Assembly: GCF_009764265.1 (NCBI RefSeq)
Contig: NZ_RWIR01000031.1
Span: 1-59,693, forward strand
Direction of reading: 5' to 3'
From: Pseudomonas sp. PB101
Lineage (GTDB): Bacteria > Pseudomonadota > Gammaproteobacteria > Pseudomonadales > Pseudomonadaceae
DNA: 59,693 nucleotides
Shown here: positions 37,423 to 45,623 of the stretch, in pieces
Numbering within the stretch: position 1 is the stretch's first letter
Layout of the letters: every line of letters starts with the position of its first letter
Translations under genes and position numbers: made by a program
Notes under the pieces: model-generated
What the model was told of the DNA's origin: nothing
The model's input: the letters and a program-made list of their open reading frames with translations, nothing else
The model's database searches: none

Positions 37423-39522
37423 ATGTCCCAAACCATCCGTGACAACCTCAAACGCATGCTCGCGCCGCAACACGTGGCGTTCGTCGGCGGCCGCAGCATG
37501 GCCCGCGCCCTCAAGCGCTGTGCCGAAGGCGGCTACCAAGGGCAAATGTGGCTGATCAACCCGCAGCACGACAGCCTCGAAGGCGTGCCGTGCGTGCGCA
37601 GCGTGGCCGAGCTGCCTTGCGGCCCGGACGCCGTGTTCATCGCCACCAACCGCGAACTGACCCTGACCTGCGTCGCCGAACTGGCCGCCATCGGCGCGGG
37701 CGGGGCGATCTGCTACGCCTCGGGTTTTGCCGAGACCGGCGCCGAAGGCCAGGCCCTGCAACAGCAACTGCTCAAGGCCGCTGGCGACATGGCCTTGCTC
37801 GGCCCCAACTGCTACGGCCTGCTCGACTACCTGCACAGCTGCGCGCTGTGGCCGGTGGCGCACGGCGGCAAGGCGGTGGAGAAGGGCGTGGCGGTGCTGA
37901 CCCAGAGCGGCAACTTCGCCTACAACCTGTCCATGAGCGACCGCTCGCTGCCGGTGGCCTACATGGCCTCGGTGGGCAACCAGGCGCAACTGGGCGTGGC
38001 TGAATTGATGGACGTGTTGCTCGACGAGCCGCGTGTCACCGCCATCGGCCTGCACCTGGAGGGCCTGAAGAACGTGCCGGGTTTCGCCCGTGCCGCGCAC
38101 AAGGCGCTGGAGAAAGGCATCCCGATCATCGCGCTGAAAACCGGCGTGTCGCAGATCGGCGCCGAACTGGCCTTGAGTCACACCAGTTCCTTGTCCGGCT
38201 CCGATGCACTGTACGACGCGCTGTTCGATCGCCTCGGGGTGATCCGCGTCAGCGGTCCGGTGAGCTTTGTCGAAACCCTGAAAGCCGCGGCCTGCGGCAA
38301 CCTGCCGGCGGGCAACAGCCTGATCGCGCTGGCCTGTTCCGGTGGCGACGCCGGGCTGATTGCCGACTACGCCGAACGCAACGAGCTGGGCCTGCCGAAG
38401 CTCGATCAAGGACAGGTCGGAGAACTCGCGCAAGTGCTGCCCGGTTACGCCAACCTGGTCAACCCGCTGGATTTCACCACGGCGATCTGGGGCGACGGCG
38501 AAGCCTTGAACCGCATGCTCGACAGCGCGCTGCGCACCGAAGCCGACGCCGCGATGCTGGTGCTCGACTACCCGGCGCAGTTCACCGGCGAGCGCAAGGA
38601 GTGCGACCTGCTGCTGGAGTTGTTCTGCGCGGCACTGGTGCGCCACGGCAAGACCGGTTTTGTCACCTCGGCCTTCCCTGAATTGCTGCCGGCCCACGCC
38701 CGTGAGCGTCTGCACAGTCAGGGCGTCGCGGCGTTGCAAGGCGTCGAAGACGGCCTGGCTGCGTGGGGCCGCATCGCCGGTTATCAACGCAATCGTCAGG
38801 TTTTGCTGGCCCTGGGTGAATCGGTGTTGGTGCCGCTGTGCCCGAGCGCGCTGGAAGGCGAAGGGCAGTTGCTCAATGAGTGGGATTCCAAACAGGCGCT
38901 GAGAGCCTTCGGTCTGCCCACGCCAAACGGTGTTTTGAGCACCCCGGATCAAGCCCTGGAAGACGCCGAGGCACTGGGCTATCCGCTGGTACTCAAAGCC
39001 GTCAGCGCACAGCTGCCGCACAAGACCGAGGCCGGCGCCGTGGCGCTGAATCTCAAGGATGGCGCGGCATTGAGCGCTGCACTGGAAAAGATGCGCGTCA
39101 GCATCGCCGCCTACGCACCGGGCGTGCCGTTCGATCAACTGTTGCTGGAGCCCATGGCCAAACCGCCACTGGCCGAGCTGATCGTCGGCATCAAGCGTGA
39201 AAACGATTTTGGCCTCGCGCTGGTGATCGGTACCGGCGGCATTCTGGTGGAGTTGCTCAAGGACAGTCGCAGCCTGTTGCTGCCGACCACCGACGGCGCG
39301 ATCCGCAATGCCTTGCTCGGCCTGCGCAGCGCGCCGCTGCTGCAAGGTTTCCGTGGCCGCGAGCCTGCCGACCCGGACGCTCTGGTGACGGCGATCCGCG
39401 CCGTGGCCGACTACGCCTGCGAAAACGCCGCGCACGTGCTGGAACTCGATGTGAACCCATTGTTGGTCGGTGCCCAGGGCACCACTGCGGTCGATGCGTT
39501 GATTCGCCTCGGCCATGCGTGA
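37423..39522 (+). CDS. NDP-forming acyl-CoA synthetase (acetate-CoA ligase family)
   Basis: The 699-residue fused protein has an N-terminal CoA-binding domain (about 10-130; ALLGPNCYGLLDY), a succinyl-CoA-ligase-like middle with the phosphohistidine loop ALSHTSSLSGSDAL near residue 250, and a C-terminal ATP-grasp domain (about 480-695; YPLVLKAVSAQLPHKTEAGAV). It activates an acid to its CoA thioester with ATP, giving ADP and phosphate, or runs in reverse to make ATP. Its position between the acyl-CoA dehydrogenase and aruI suggests that it activates a guanidino or related acid. Its stop codon precedes the chosen aruI start by 10 bp. Confidence 0.88.
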   Translation: MSQTIRDNLKRMLAPQHVAFVGGRSMARALKRCAEGGYQGQMWLINPQHDSLEGVPCVRSVAELPCGPDAVFIATNRELTLTCVAELAAIGAGGAICYASGFAETGAEGQALQQQLLKAAGDMALLGPNCYGLLDYLHSCALWPVAHGGKAVEKGVAVLTQSGNFAYNLSMSDRSLPVAYMASVGNQAQLGVAELMDVLLDEPRVTAIGLHLEGLKNVPGFARAAHKALEKGIPIIALKTGVSQIGAELALSHTSSLSGSDALYDALFDRLGVIRVSGPVSFVETLKAAACGNLPAGNSLIALACSGGDAGLIADYAERNELGLPKLDQGQVGELAQVLPGYANLVNPLDFTTAIWGDGEALNRMLDSALRTEADAAMLVLDYPAQFTGERKECDLLLELFCAALVRHGKTGFVTSAFPELLPAHARERLHSQGVAALQGVEDGLAAWGRIAGYQRNRQVLLALGESVLVPLCPSALEGEGQLLNEWDSKQALRAFGLPTPNGVLSTPDQALEDAEALGYPLVLKAVSAQLPHKTEAGAVALNLKDGAALSAALEKMRVSIAAYAPGVPFDQLLLEPMAKPPLAELIVGIKRENDFGLALVIGTGGILVELLKDSRSLLLPTTDGAIRNALLGLRSAPLLQGFRGREPADPDALVTAIRAVADYACENAAHVLELDVNPLLVGAQGTTAVDALIRLGHA

Positions 39523-39532
39523 GGACATGAAC

Positions 39533-41143
39533 ATGCAAAACATAACCTTGACCGGTGGCCAGGCGCTGGTGCGCCTGCTGGCCAATTACGGCGTCGATAC
39601 CGTGTTCGGCATCCCCGGCGTACACACCCTTGAGCTGTATCGCGGCTTGCCCGGCAGTGGCATTCGCCACGTGCTGACCCGCCATGAGCAGGGCGCCAGT
39701 TTCATGGCCGACGGTTATGCCCGGGTCAGCGGCAAACCCGGCGTGTGCTTCGTCATCACCGGTCCCGGCGTGACCAACGCCGCCACCGGCATCGGCCAGG
39801 CCTACGCCGACTCGATTCCGATGCTGGTGATTTCCAGCGTCAACCACAGCGCCAGCCTCGGCAAGGGCTGGGGCAGCCTGCACGAATGCCAGGACCAGCG
39901 CGCGATGACCGCGCCGATCACTGCATTCTCCGCCGTGGCGCTGACCGCCGAAGACCTGCCGGAACTGATCGCCCGTGCCTACGCGGTGTTCGACAGCGAG
40001 CGGCCGCGCCCGGTGCACATCTCGGTGCCGCTGGATGTATTGGCGGCGCCAATTGCCCGTGACTGGAGCAACGAAGTGGTGCGCCGTCCGGGGCGTGGCC
40101 CGGCATCCGCCACCGCGCTGGATGAAGCCGTGGCCAGACTCAGCGCTGCGAAGCGCCCGATGATCATCGCCGGTGGCGGTGCGCTGAATGCAACGGCGCA
40201 ACTGCACGAACTCAGCACGCGTCTCGCTGCGCCATTGTTCACCAGCGTCGCCGGCAAGGGCCTCTTGCCCCCGGACGCGCCTTTGAATGCCGGTTCCTCC
40301 TTGTGCGTGGAGCCCGGCTGGAACCTGCTCGCCGAGGCCGACGTGGTGCTGGCGGTCGGCACCGAAATGGCCGATACCGACTTCTGGCGCGAACGCCTGC
40401 CGCTCAATGGCGAGCTGCTGCGCATCGACATCGACCCGCGCAAGTTCAACGACTTCTACCCCTGTGCAGTGGCGTTGCATGGCGATGCACAGCAAACCCT
40501 CAGCGGTTTGCTTGAGCGCCTGCCGAGCGAGGTGCGCGATGCCAGCGCCGCGGTTGCCTCGGTCGCCGCCCTGCGTGAAGCGGTCAAGGCCGGCCATGGC
40601 CCGTTGCAGTCGATCCATCAATCGATTCTCGACCGTATAGCCGCCGAGCTGCCGGACAACGCCTTCATCAGCACCGACATGACCCAGTTGGCCTACACCG
40701 GCAACTACGCCTATGACAGCGCCGCCACCCGTAGCTGGTTGCATCCGACCGGCTACGGCACCCTGGGTTACGGCCTGCCGGCCGGCATCGGCGCCAAGTT
40801 CGGCGCGCCGCAACGGCCGGGCCTGGTGCTGGTCGGCGACGGCGGGTTCCTCTACACCGCGCAGGAGCTGGCGACCGCCGTCGAGGAACTGGACAGCCCG
40901 CTGGTGGTGCTGCTGTGGAACAACGACGCCCTGGGGCAAATCCGCGACGACATGCTCGGCCTGGACATCGAGCCCATCGGCGTGTTGCCGCGCAACCCGG
41001 ATTTCGCCGCCCTCGCGCGTGCGTTCGGCTGCACCGTGAACCAGCCGCAAAGCCTGGCCGAGTTGCAGACCGACCTGCGCCATGGCTTCAAGCGCAACGG
41101 CGTGACACTGATCGAACTCAAGCATGCTTACGCCTGTATTTGA
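39533..41143 (+). CDS. aruI: Thiamine-diphosphate 2-ketoarginine decarboxylase, AruI type
   Basis: The 536-residue ThDP enzyme of the acetolactate-synthase fold decarboxylates 5-guanidino-2-oxopentanoate (2-ketoarginine) to 4-guanidinobutyraldehyde. It shows the ThDP-activating glutamate in RHEQGASFMADGYAR, a central Rossmann domain (about 190-330) and the ThDP-binding motif GDGGFLYTAQEL ending in WNNDALGQ. I chose the ATG at 39533 because GAGG is eight bases before it; ATGs at 39515 and 39527 are badly spaced. The following aminotransferase and aldehyde dehydrogenase genes supply the steps before and after it, which supports AruI over acetolactate synthase. Confidence 0.87.
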   Translation: MQNITLTGGQALVRLLANYGVDTVFGIPGVHTLELYRGLPGSGIRHVLTRHEQGASFMADGYARVSGKPGVCFVITGPGVTNAATGIGQAYADSIPMLVISSVNHSASLGKGWGSLHECQDQRAMTAPITAFSAVALTAEDLPELIARAYAVFDSERPRPVHISVPLDVLAAPIARDWSNEVVRRPGRGPASATALDEAVARLSAAKRPMIIAGGGALNATAQLHELSTRLAAPLFTSVAGKGLLPPDAPLNAGSSLCVEPGWNLLAEADVVLAVGTEMADTDFWRERLPLNGELLRIDIDPRKFNDFYPCAVALHGDAQQTLSGLLERLPSEVRDASAAVASVAALREAVKAGHGPLQSIHQSILDRIAAELPDNAFISTDMTQLAYTGNYAYDSAATRSWLHPTGYGTLGYGLPAGIGAKFGAPQRPGLVLVGDGGFLYTAQELATAVEELDSPLVVLLWNNDALGQIRDDMLGLDIEPIGVLPRNPDFAALARAFGCTVNQPQSLAELQTDLRHGFKRNGVTLIELKHAYACI

Positions 41144-41156
41144 AGGGGATGAAACC

Positions 41157-42347
41157 ATGCGCTTTTCCGATCTGACTCAACGTATCGCCGGTGACGGCGC
41201 CGCCGCGTGGGACATTCACTACCGCGCCCTGGCCAAGCGCGAACAGGGCGAAGACATTCTGCTGTTGTCCGTGGGCGACCCGGATTTCGACACGCCACAG
41301 CCCATCGTGCAGGGCGCGATCGACAGTTTGCGGAGCGGCAACACCCATTACGCCGAGGTGCGCGGCAAGCGTGCCCTGCGTGAATCCATCGCCAAGCGGC
41401 ATCAACAACGCAGCAGCCAGTCCGTTTCGGCGGATCAGGTCATTGTGCTGGCCGGGGCGCAATGTGCGCTGTTCAGCGTGGCCCAATGCGTGCTCAATCC
41501 GGGTGACGAGGTGATCGTCGCCGAACCGATGTACGTCACCTACGAAGCGGTGTTCGGTGCCTGCGGCGCCGTGGTGGTGCCGGTGCCGGTGCGCTCGGAA
41601 AACGGTTTCCGCGTGCTGCCCGAAGACGTCGCCGCACGCATCACTCCGCGTACCCGGGCGCTGGCACTCAACAGCCCGCACAACCCGTCCGGCGCCAGTC
41701 TGCCGCGCAGCACCTGGGCTGCTTTGGCTGAGTTGTGCATCGGCCACGACCTGTGGCTGATTTCCGATGAGGTCTACAGCGAATTGCTGTTCGAAGGCGA
41801 GCACGTCAGTCCGGCCAGCCTGCCGGGCATGGCCGAGCGCACCGCGACCCTCAACAGCCTGTCGAAATCCCACGCCATGACCGGCTGGCGCGTCGGCTGG
41901 GTGGTGGCGCCGCCGTCCCTGGCCGCGAACCTGGAAAACCTCGCACTGTGCATGCTCTACGGCTCACCGGATTTCATTCAGGACGCGGCAGTTATCGCAC
42001 TGGAGAGCAACCTGCCGGAACTCGAAGCCATGCGCGAAGCCTATCGCCAGCGTCGCGACCTGGTGTGCGAGAGCCTGGCCGATTGCCCCGGCGTACGGGC
42101 GTTGAAACCCGATGGCGGCATGTTCGTGATGCTCGATATTCGCCAGACCGGGCTCAGCGCCCAGGCCTTTGCCGACCGTCTGCTGGATCGCCACGGCGTG
42201 TCGGTCCTGGCGGGTGAGGCCTTCGGTCCGAGCGCGGCGGGGCACATCCGCCTCGGTCTGGTGGTCGGCACCGAACCCCTGCGCGATGCCTGCCAGCGCA
42301 TTGCCCGTTGTGCTCAAGAATTGATGGAGGCCCAGGTTCATGCTTAA
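41157..42347 (+). CDS. aruH: Arginine:pyruvate aminotransferase, AruH type
   Basis: The 396-residue class I/II PLP aminotransferase would convert L-arginine and pyruvate to 2-ketoarginine and alanine. Visible marks are NSPHNPSGASLPR (about residues 170-182), ISDEVYSELLF with the PLP aspartate, and the Schiff-base lysine in NSLSKSHAMTGWRVGW. AAGGGG precedes ATG 41157. The gene is 13 bp after aruI, and its end overlaps the aldehyde dehydrogenase start by 8 bp, so the three are translated as a unit. The AruH call rests on this pairing; other amino acids could also be substrates. Confidence 0.86.
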   Translation: MRFSDLTQRIAGDGAAAWDIHYRALAKREQGEDILLLSVGDPDFDTPQPIVQGAIDSLRSGNTHYAEVRGKRALRESIAKRHQQRSSQSVSADQVIVLAGAQCALFSVAQCVLNPGDEVIVAEPMYVTYEAVFGACGAVVVPVPVRSENGFRVLPEDVAARITPRTRALALNSPHNPSGASLPRSTWAALAELCIGHDLWLISDEVYSELLFEGEHVSPASLPGMAERTATLNSLSKSHAMTGWRVGWVVAPPSLAANLENLALCMLYGSPDFIQDAAVIALESNLPELEAMREAYRQRRDLVCESLADCPGVRALKPDGGMFVMLDIRQTGLSAQAFADRLLDRHGVSVLAGEAFGPSAAGHIRLGLVVGTEPLRDACQRIARCAQELMEAQVHA

Positions 42348-43755
42348 TCACAAGACACTGTTCATTGATGGTCGCTGGCAAACCCCGTCGGGGCAGGGCA
42401 TCGCCGAGGTGCTCAACCCGGCCACGGAAGAAGCCTGCGGCAGCGTGCCGCTGGGTGATGAACGCGATGTCGAAAACGCCGTGGCGGCTGCACGCCGGGC
42501 GTTCGACTCATGGTCGCGCACAGCGTCCAGCGTGCGTGCCGGTTACATCCGCGCACTGGCCGATCAATTGCGCAAGCGTGCCGATGAAATGGCTGCGGTC
42601 ATCACCACGGAACTGGGCATGCCGGTGCAATGGTGCCGCTCGGTGCAGGTCGACGGACCGATCGCTGGCCTCGAGCAGTACGTCGAACTGGCTCATCTCA
42701 TGGACGAAGTGCGCGAGGTCGGCAACTCGCTGGTGATCCGCGAGGCCGTGGGCGTGTGCGCGTTCATCAATCCGTGGAATTACCCGCTGCACCAGTTGAT
42801 CGGCAAACTCGCCCCGGCCCTGGCCGCCGGTTGCACGGTGGTGGTCAAGCCGAGCCAGGAAACCCCGCTGCATGCCTTCCTGCTGGCGCAAATGATCGAG
42901 GACATCGGCCTGCCGGCCGGGGTGTTCAACCTGGTCAGCGGGCCGGGTTCGAAAGTCGGCGAAGCGCTGGCCAAGCACCCGGACGTGGACATGGTGTCGT
43001 TCACCGGTTCCACCGGCGCCGGCGTTCGCGTGGCGCAAGCAGCAGCACCTTCGGTCAAGCGCGTGTGCCTGGAGCTGGGTGGCAAGTCGCCGCTGCTGAT
43101 CGCCGAGGATGCGGACCTTGCCGCAGCGGTGCGCTACGGCGTGCAGGACGTGATGATCAACTCCGGCCAGACCTGCACCGCGCTGACCCGCATGTTGCTG
43201 CCCGCCAGTCGTTATGCCGAAGCGGTGGAACTGGCGTTGGCTGAAACCCTGAGCCTGCGCATGGGCGATCCGCTCGATGCGCAAAGTTTCCTCGGCCCGA
43301 TGTGTTCGGCAGGGCAAAAACGCACTGTGCTCGATTACATCAAGGTCGGCCAGGAGGAGGGCGCACGGCTGCTGTGCGGCGGTGATACGCCGTCGGCTTT
43401 CGAACGCGGGTTCTATGTCGGCCCGACGTTGTTCGCCGATGTCGACAACCGCATGCGCATCGCCCAGGAAGAAATCTTCGGCCCGGTGCTGTGCCTGATC
43501 CCTTACGCCGATGAGGCGCAAGCGATCCAGATCGCCAACGACTCGCCGTTCGGCCTGTCCAGCGGCGTCTGGGCCGGCAGCGCCGAACGCGCCTTGCACC
43601 TGGGGCGGCAGCTGCGCGCCGGCCAGTGCTTCCTCAACGGTGCAGCATTCAATTATCAGGCGCCGTTCGGTGGCTACAAACAATCGGGCAATGGTCGCGA
43701 GTGGGGGGAAGAAGGGCTGAACGAGTTCGTCGAAGTGAAGGCGATCCAGGTGTGA
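42340..43755 (+). CDS. NAD(P)-dependent aldehyde dehydrogenase (guanidinobutyraldehyde step)
   Basis: This 471-residue ALDH-superfamily enzyme has the cofactor motif FTGSTGAGVRV, the catalytic glutamate in LELGGKSP and the catalytic cysteine in SGQTCTA. The substrate predicted from context is 4-guanidinobutyraldehyde, giving 4-guanidinobutyrate. In P. aeruginosa this step is credited to a separate enzyme (KauB) encoded elsewhere, so a dedicated dehydrogenase in the cluster is noteworthy. The start overlaps aruH by 8 bp and is preceded by GGAGG. A palindrome and a strong hairpin follow, ending the operon. Confidence 0.88.
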   Translation: MLNHKTLFIDGRWQTPSGQGIAEVLNPATEEACGSVPLGDERDVENAVAAARRAFDSWSRTASSVRAGYIRALADQLRKRADEMAAVITTELGMPVQWCRSVQVDGPIAGLEQYVELAHLMDEVREVGNSLVIREAVGVCAFINPWNYPLHQLIGKLAPALAAGCTVVVKPSQETPLHAFLLAQMIEDIGLPAGVFNLVSGPGSKVGEALAKHPDVDMVSFTGSTGAGVRVAQAAAPSVKRVCLELGGKSPLLIAEDADLAAAVRYGVQDVMINSGQTCTALTRMLLPASRYAEAVELALAETLSLRMGDPLDAQSFLGPMCSAGQKRTVLDYIKVGQEEGARLLCGGDTPSAFERGFYVGPTLFADVDNRMRIAQEEIFGPVLCLIPYADEAQAIQIANDSPFGLSSGVWAGSAERALHLGRQLRAGQCFLNGAAFNYQAPFGGYKQSGNGREWGEEGLNEFVEVKAIQV

Positions 43756-43767
43756 CGGCAGGCGATT

Positions 43768-43780
43768 CATACGTTGTATG
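43768..43780. promoter_or_regulatory. Palindrome CATAC-GTT-GTATG, possible GntR-type operator
   Basis: A perfect 5-3-5 dyad lies 12 bp after the aldehyde dehydrogenase stop and 74 bp before the binding-protein start. The GTAT/ATAC arms resemble operators of FCD-type GntR regulators. No such regulator is in the window. Confidence 0.35.
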
Positions 43781-43800
43781 CACCGGGCCCTGGCCCGGTG
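43781..43800 (+). terminator. Terminator-like hairpin at the end of the aru operon
   Basis: CACCGGGC pairs with GCCCGGTG around a 4-base loop, followed by TCTTGCGTGGTTTTG, a poor T-run. Its position between two operons supports termination. Confidence 0.6.
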
Positions 43801-43853
43801 TCTTGCGTGGTTTTGAATTGAAATTCCATTAGCTTTTGATCAGGGGCAATGCA

Positions 43854-45455
43854 ATGAGCGATAACAAAAACAAGATTACTCAAGCGAACCATGAATTCAG
43901 CTTCCCGCGTAGGGACTTCTTGAAGTACAGCGCTGCCGCGGCTGCCGTGGCCGGTGCGTTTTCCATGGGCCTGCCGTTCGGCGCCTTCGCCGAAGAGGCC
44001 ACACCAAAACCGGGCGGCGTCCTGCGCCTTGGGTTGGCCGGTGGCAGCACTACCGACTCCAAGGATCCGGGCTCCTGGGCCGACACCTTCACCTTCGTCG
44101 GCTTCTCGGCGGTCTATAACACCTTGACCGAAATCGCCGTCGACGGCACCGCCATCCCCGAGCTGGCCGAAAGCTGGACCTCGACCCCGGACGCGCGCAT
44201 CTGGACCTTCAAGATCCGTCAGGGCGTGACCTTCCACAACGGCAAGACCCTGACCGCCGACGATGTGGTCGCTTCGATCCAGCATCACCTCGGCGAGAAA
44301 TCCACCTCGGCGGCCAAGACCGTGCTGGGCGACGTGGCCAAGGTCAGCGCCAACGGCAGCGACAGCGTGGTGTTCGAACTGCACTCGGGCAACGCCGATT
44401 TCTCCTATGTGGTCGCCGATTATCACCTGGCGATCATGCCGAGCAAGGACGGCGCGGCGGACTGGCAGGCCGGCGCCGGCACCGGTGGCTATCGCCTCAA
44501 GGACTTCGAGCCGGGCGTGCGCATGACCCTGGAGCGCAGCCCGGACTACTGGAAACCGGGCCGGGCGCATTTCGCCAGCGCCGAGCTGATTGCCATCGCC
44601 GACGGCGCGGCGCGGGTCAATGCGCTGGTCACCGGGCAAGTGGACGTGATCAACAAGGTCGACCTGAAGACCGTCGCGCTGCTCAAGCGCAACCCGAACC
44701 TGGTCATCGAAGAAACCAAGGGCGCCCAGCACTACACCTTCCCGATGCTCACCGACAGCCAGGTGTTCCTGAACAACGACGTGCGTCTGGCGATGAAGCA
44801 CGCGATCAACCGCGAAACCCTGCTGGCCTCGGTGCTGCACGGTTACGGCCTGGTGGGCAACGACCACCCGATCCAGCCCGGCAGCCGCTTCATCAACACC
44901 GCGCTGGAACAACGCACCTACGACCCGGACAAGTCGCGCTTCTACCTGAAAAAGGCCGGCCTGGATTCGCTCAAGGTCCGCCTGCAAGCCTCCGACGCGG
45001 CCTACACCGGCGCCGTGGACGCCTCGGTGCTGTTCAAGGAACAGGCGCGTGCCGCCGGGATCGACATCGACGTGGTGCGCGAGCCGGCCGACGGCTTCTT
45101 CTCCAATGTGTGGATGAAGCAGCCCTTCACCACCTCGTTCTGGTACAGCAGCCTGACCGCCGACCGCATGTTCAGCATCGGCTACGCCAAGGGCGCGGCA
45201 TGGAACGAAACCCACTGGGACAACCCGCGTTTCAACCAACTGCTCAACGCCGCCCGGGGCGAGATGAACGACCCGCTGCGCCGCGAGATGTACAACGAAA
45301 TGCAGGCGCTGTGCCGGGACGAGGGCGGGGCGATCTTGCCGCTGTTCGCCAGTTCCGTGGCGGCGCGCTCGAACAAGGTCGTGCATGGTGGGCAGACGGC
45401 GCCGTACGGCGAACTGGACGGCCTGCGGGTGATAGAGCGGTGGTGGCAGGCGTAA
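43854..45455 (+). CDS. Dpp/Opp-type ABC transporter binding protein with Tat signal
   Basis: The 533-residue family-5 binding protein starts at ATG 43854 after AGGGG. Its signal peptide has the twin-arginine motif RRDFLKYSAAAAAVAGAF (residues about 19-36), so it is exported folded. The mature protein has the family features PELAESWTSTPDARIWTF and VTFHNGKTLTADDVVASI. It binds a peptide or a similar substrate and passes it to the permeases encoded downstream. The first codons carry an A-rich Hfq/Crc-type motif (43863-43873). A REP pair separates it from the permease genes. The substrate is unknown. Confidence 0.9.
   Translation: MSDNKNKITQANHEFSFPRRDFLKYSAAAAAVAGAFSMGLPFGAFAEEATPKPGGVLRLGLAGGSTTDSKDPGSWADTFTFVGFSAVYNTLTEIAVDGTAIPELAESWTSTPDARIWTFKIRQGVTFHNGKTLTADDVVASIQHHLGEKSTSAAKTVLGDVAKVSANGSDSVVFELHSGNADFSYVVADYHLAIMPSKDGAADWQAGAGTGGYRLKDFEPGVRMTLERSPDYWKPGRAHFASAELIAIADGAARVNALVTGQVDVINKVDLKTVALLKRNPNLVIEETKGAQHYTFPMLTDSQVFLNNDVRLAMKHAINRETLLASVLHGYGLVGNDHPIQPGSRFINTALEQRTYDPDKSRFYLKKAGLDSLKVRLQASDAAYTGAVDASVLFKEQARAAGIDIDVVREPADGFFSNVWMKQPFTTSFWYSSLTADRMFSIGYAKGAAWNETHWDNPRFNQLLNAARGEMNDPLRREMYNEMQALCRDEGGAILPLFASSVAARSNKVVHGGQTAPYGELDGLRVIERWWQA
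43863..43873 (+). promoter_or_regulatory. A-rich Hfq/Crc-type motif in the start of the binding-protein gene
   Basis: AACAAAAACAA contains two overlapping AANAANAA matches, starting 9 nt after the first base of the ATG. Such motifs at the translation start are typical targets of Hfq-Crc repression in Pseudomonas. Confidence 0.5.
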
Positions 45456-45484
45456 TGCCCGGATCCATCAAACAATGAAGATCC

Positions 45485-45576
45485 CTGTGGGAGCGGGCTT
45501 GCCCGCGATGGCGCCGTAACAGTCGACATAGATGTTGGCTGACATACCGCTATCGCTGGCAAGCCAGCTCCCACAG
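45485..45576. repeat. REP pair inside the ABC transporter operon
   Basis: A TGTGGGAGCGGGCTTGCCCG motif and an inverted GCTGGCAAGCCAGCTCCCAC motif enclose about 40 bp with ATAGATGTTGGCTGACATACC. The pair fills the gap between the binding-protein gene and the first permease gene. Confidence 0.8.
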
Positions 45577-45623
45577 TGGAATTTGCAATCTTCACCAGCG
45601 TGCCCACTTCAAGGAACTGCACG

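Noticed and set aside
39533..41143. Acetolactate synthase large subunit
   Set aside because: The fold is the same, but the gene has no small subunit partner and is joined to an aminotransferase and an aldehyde dehydrogenase, as expected for AruI.
43756..43853. Guanidine riboswitch near the guanidino-acid genes
   Set aside because: I looked for paired ACGR-loop hairpins and the ykkC-type conserved core and saw neither here nor in the other aru spacers.
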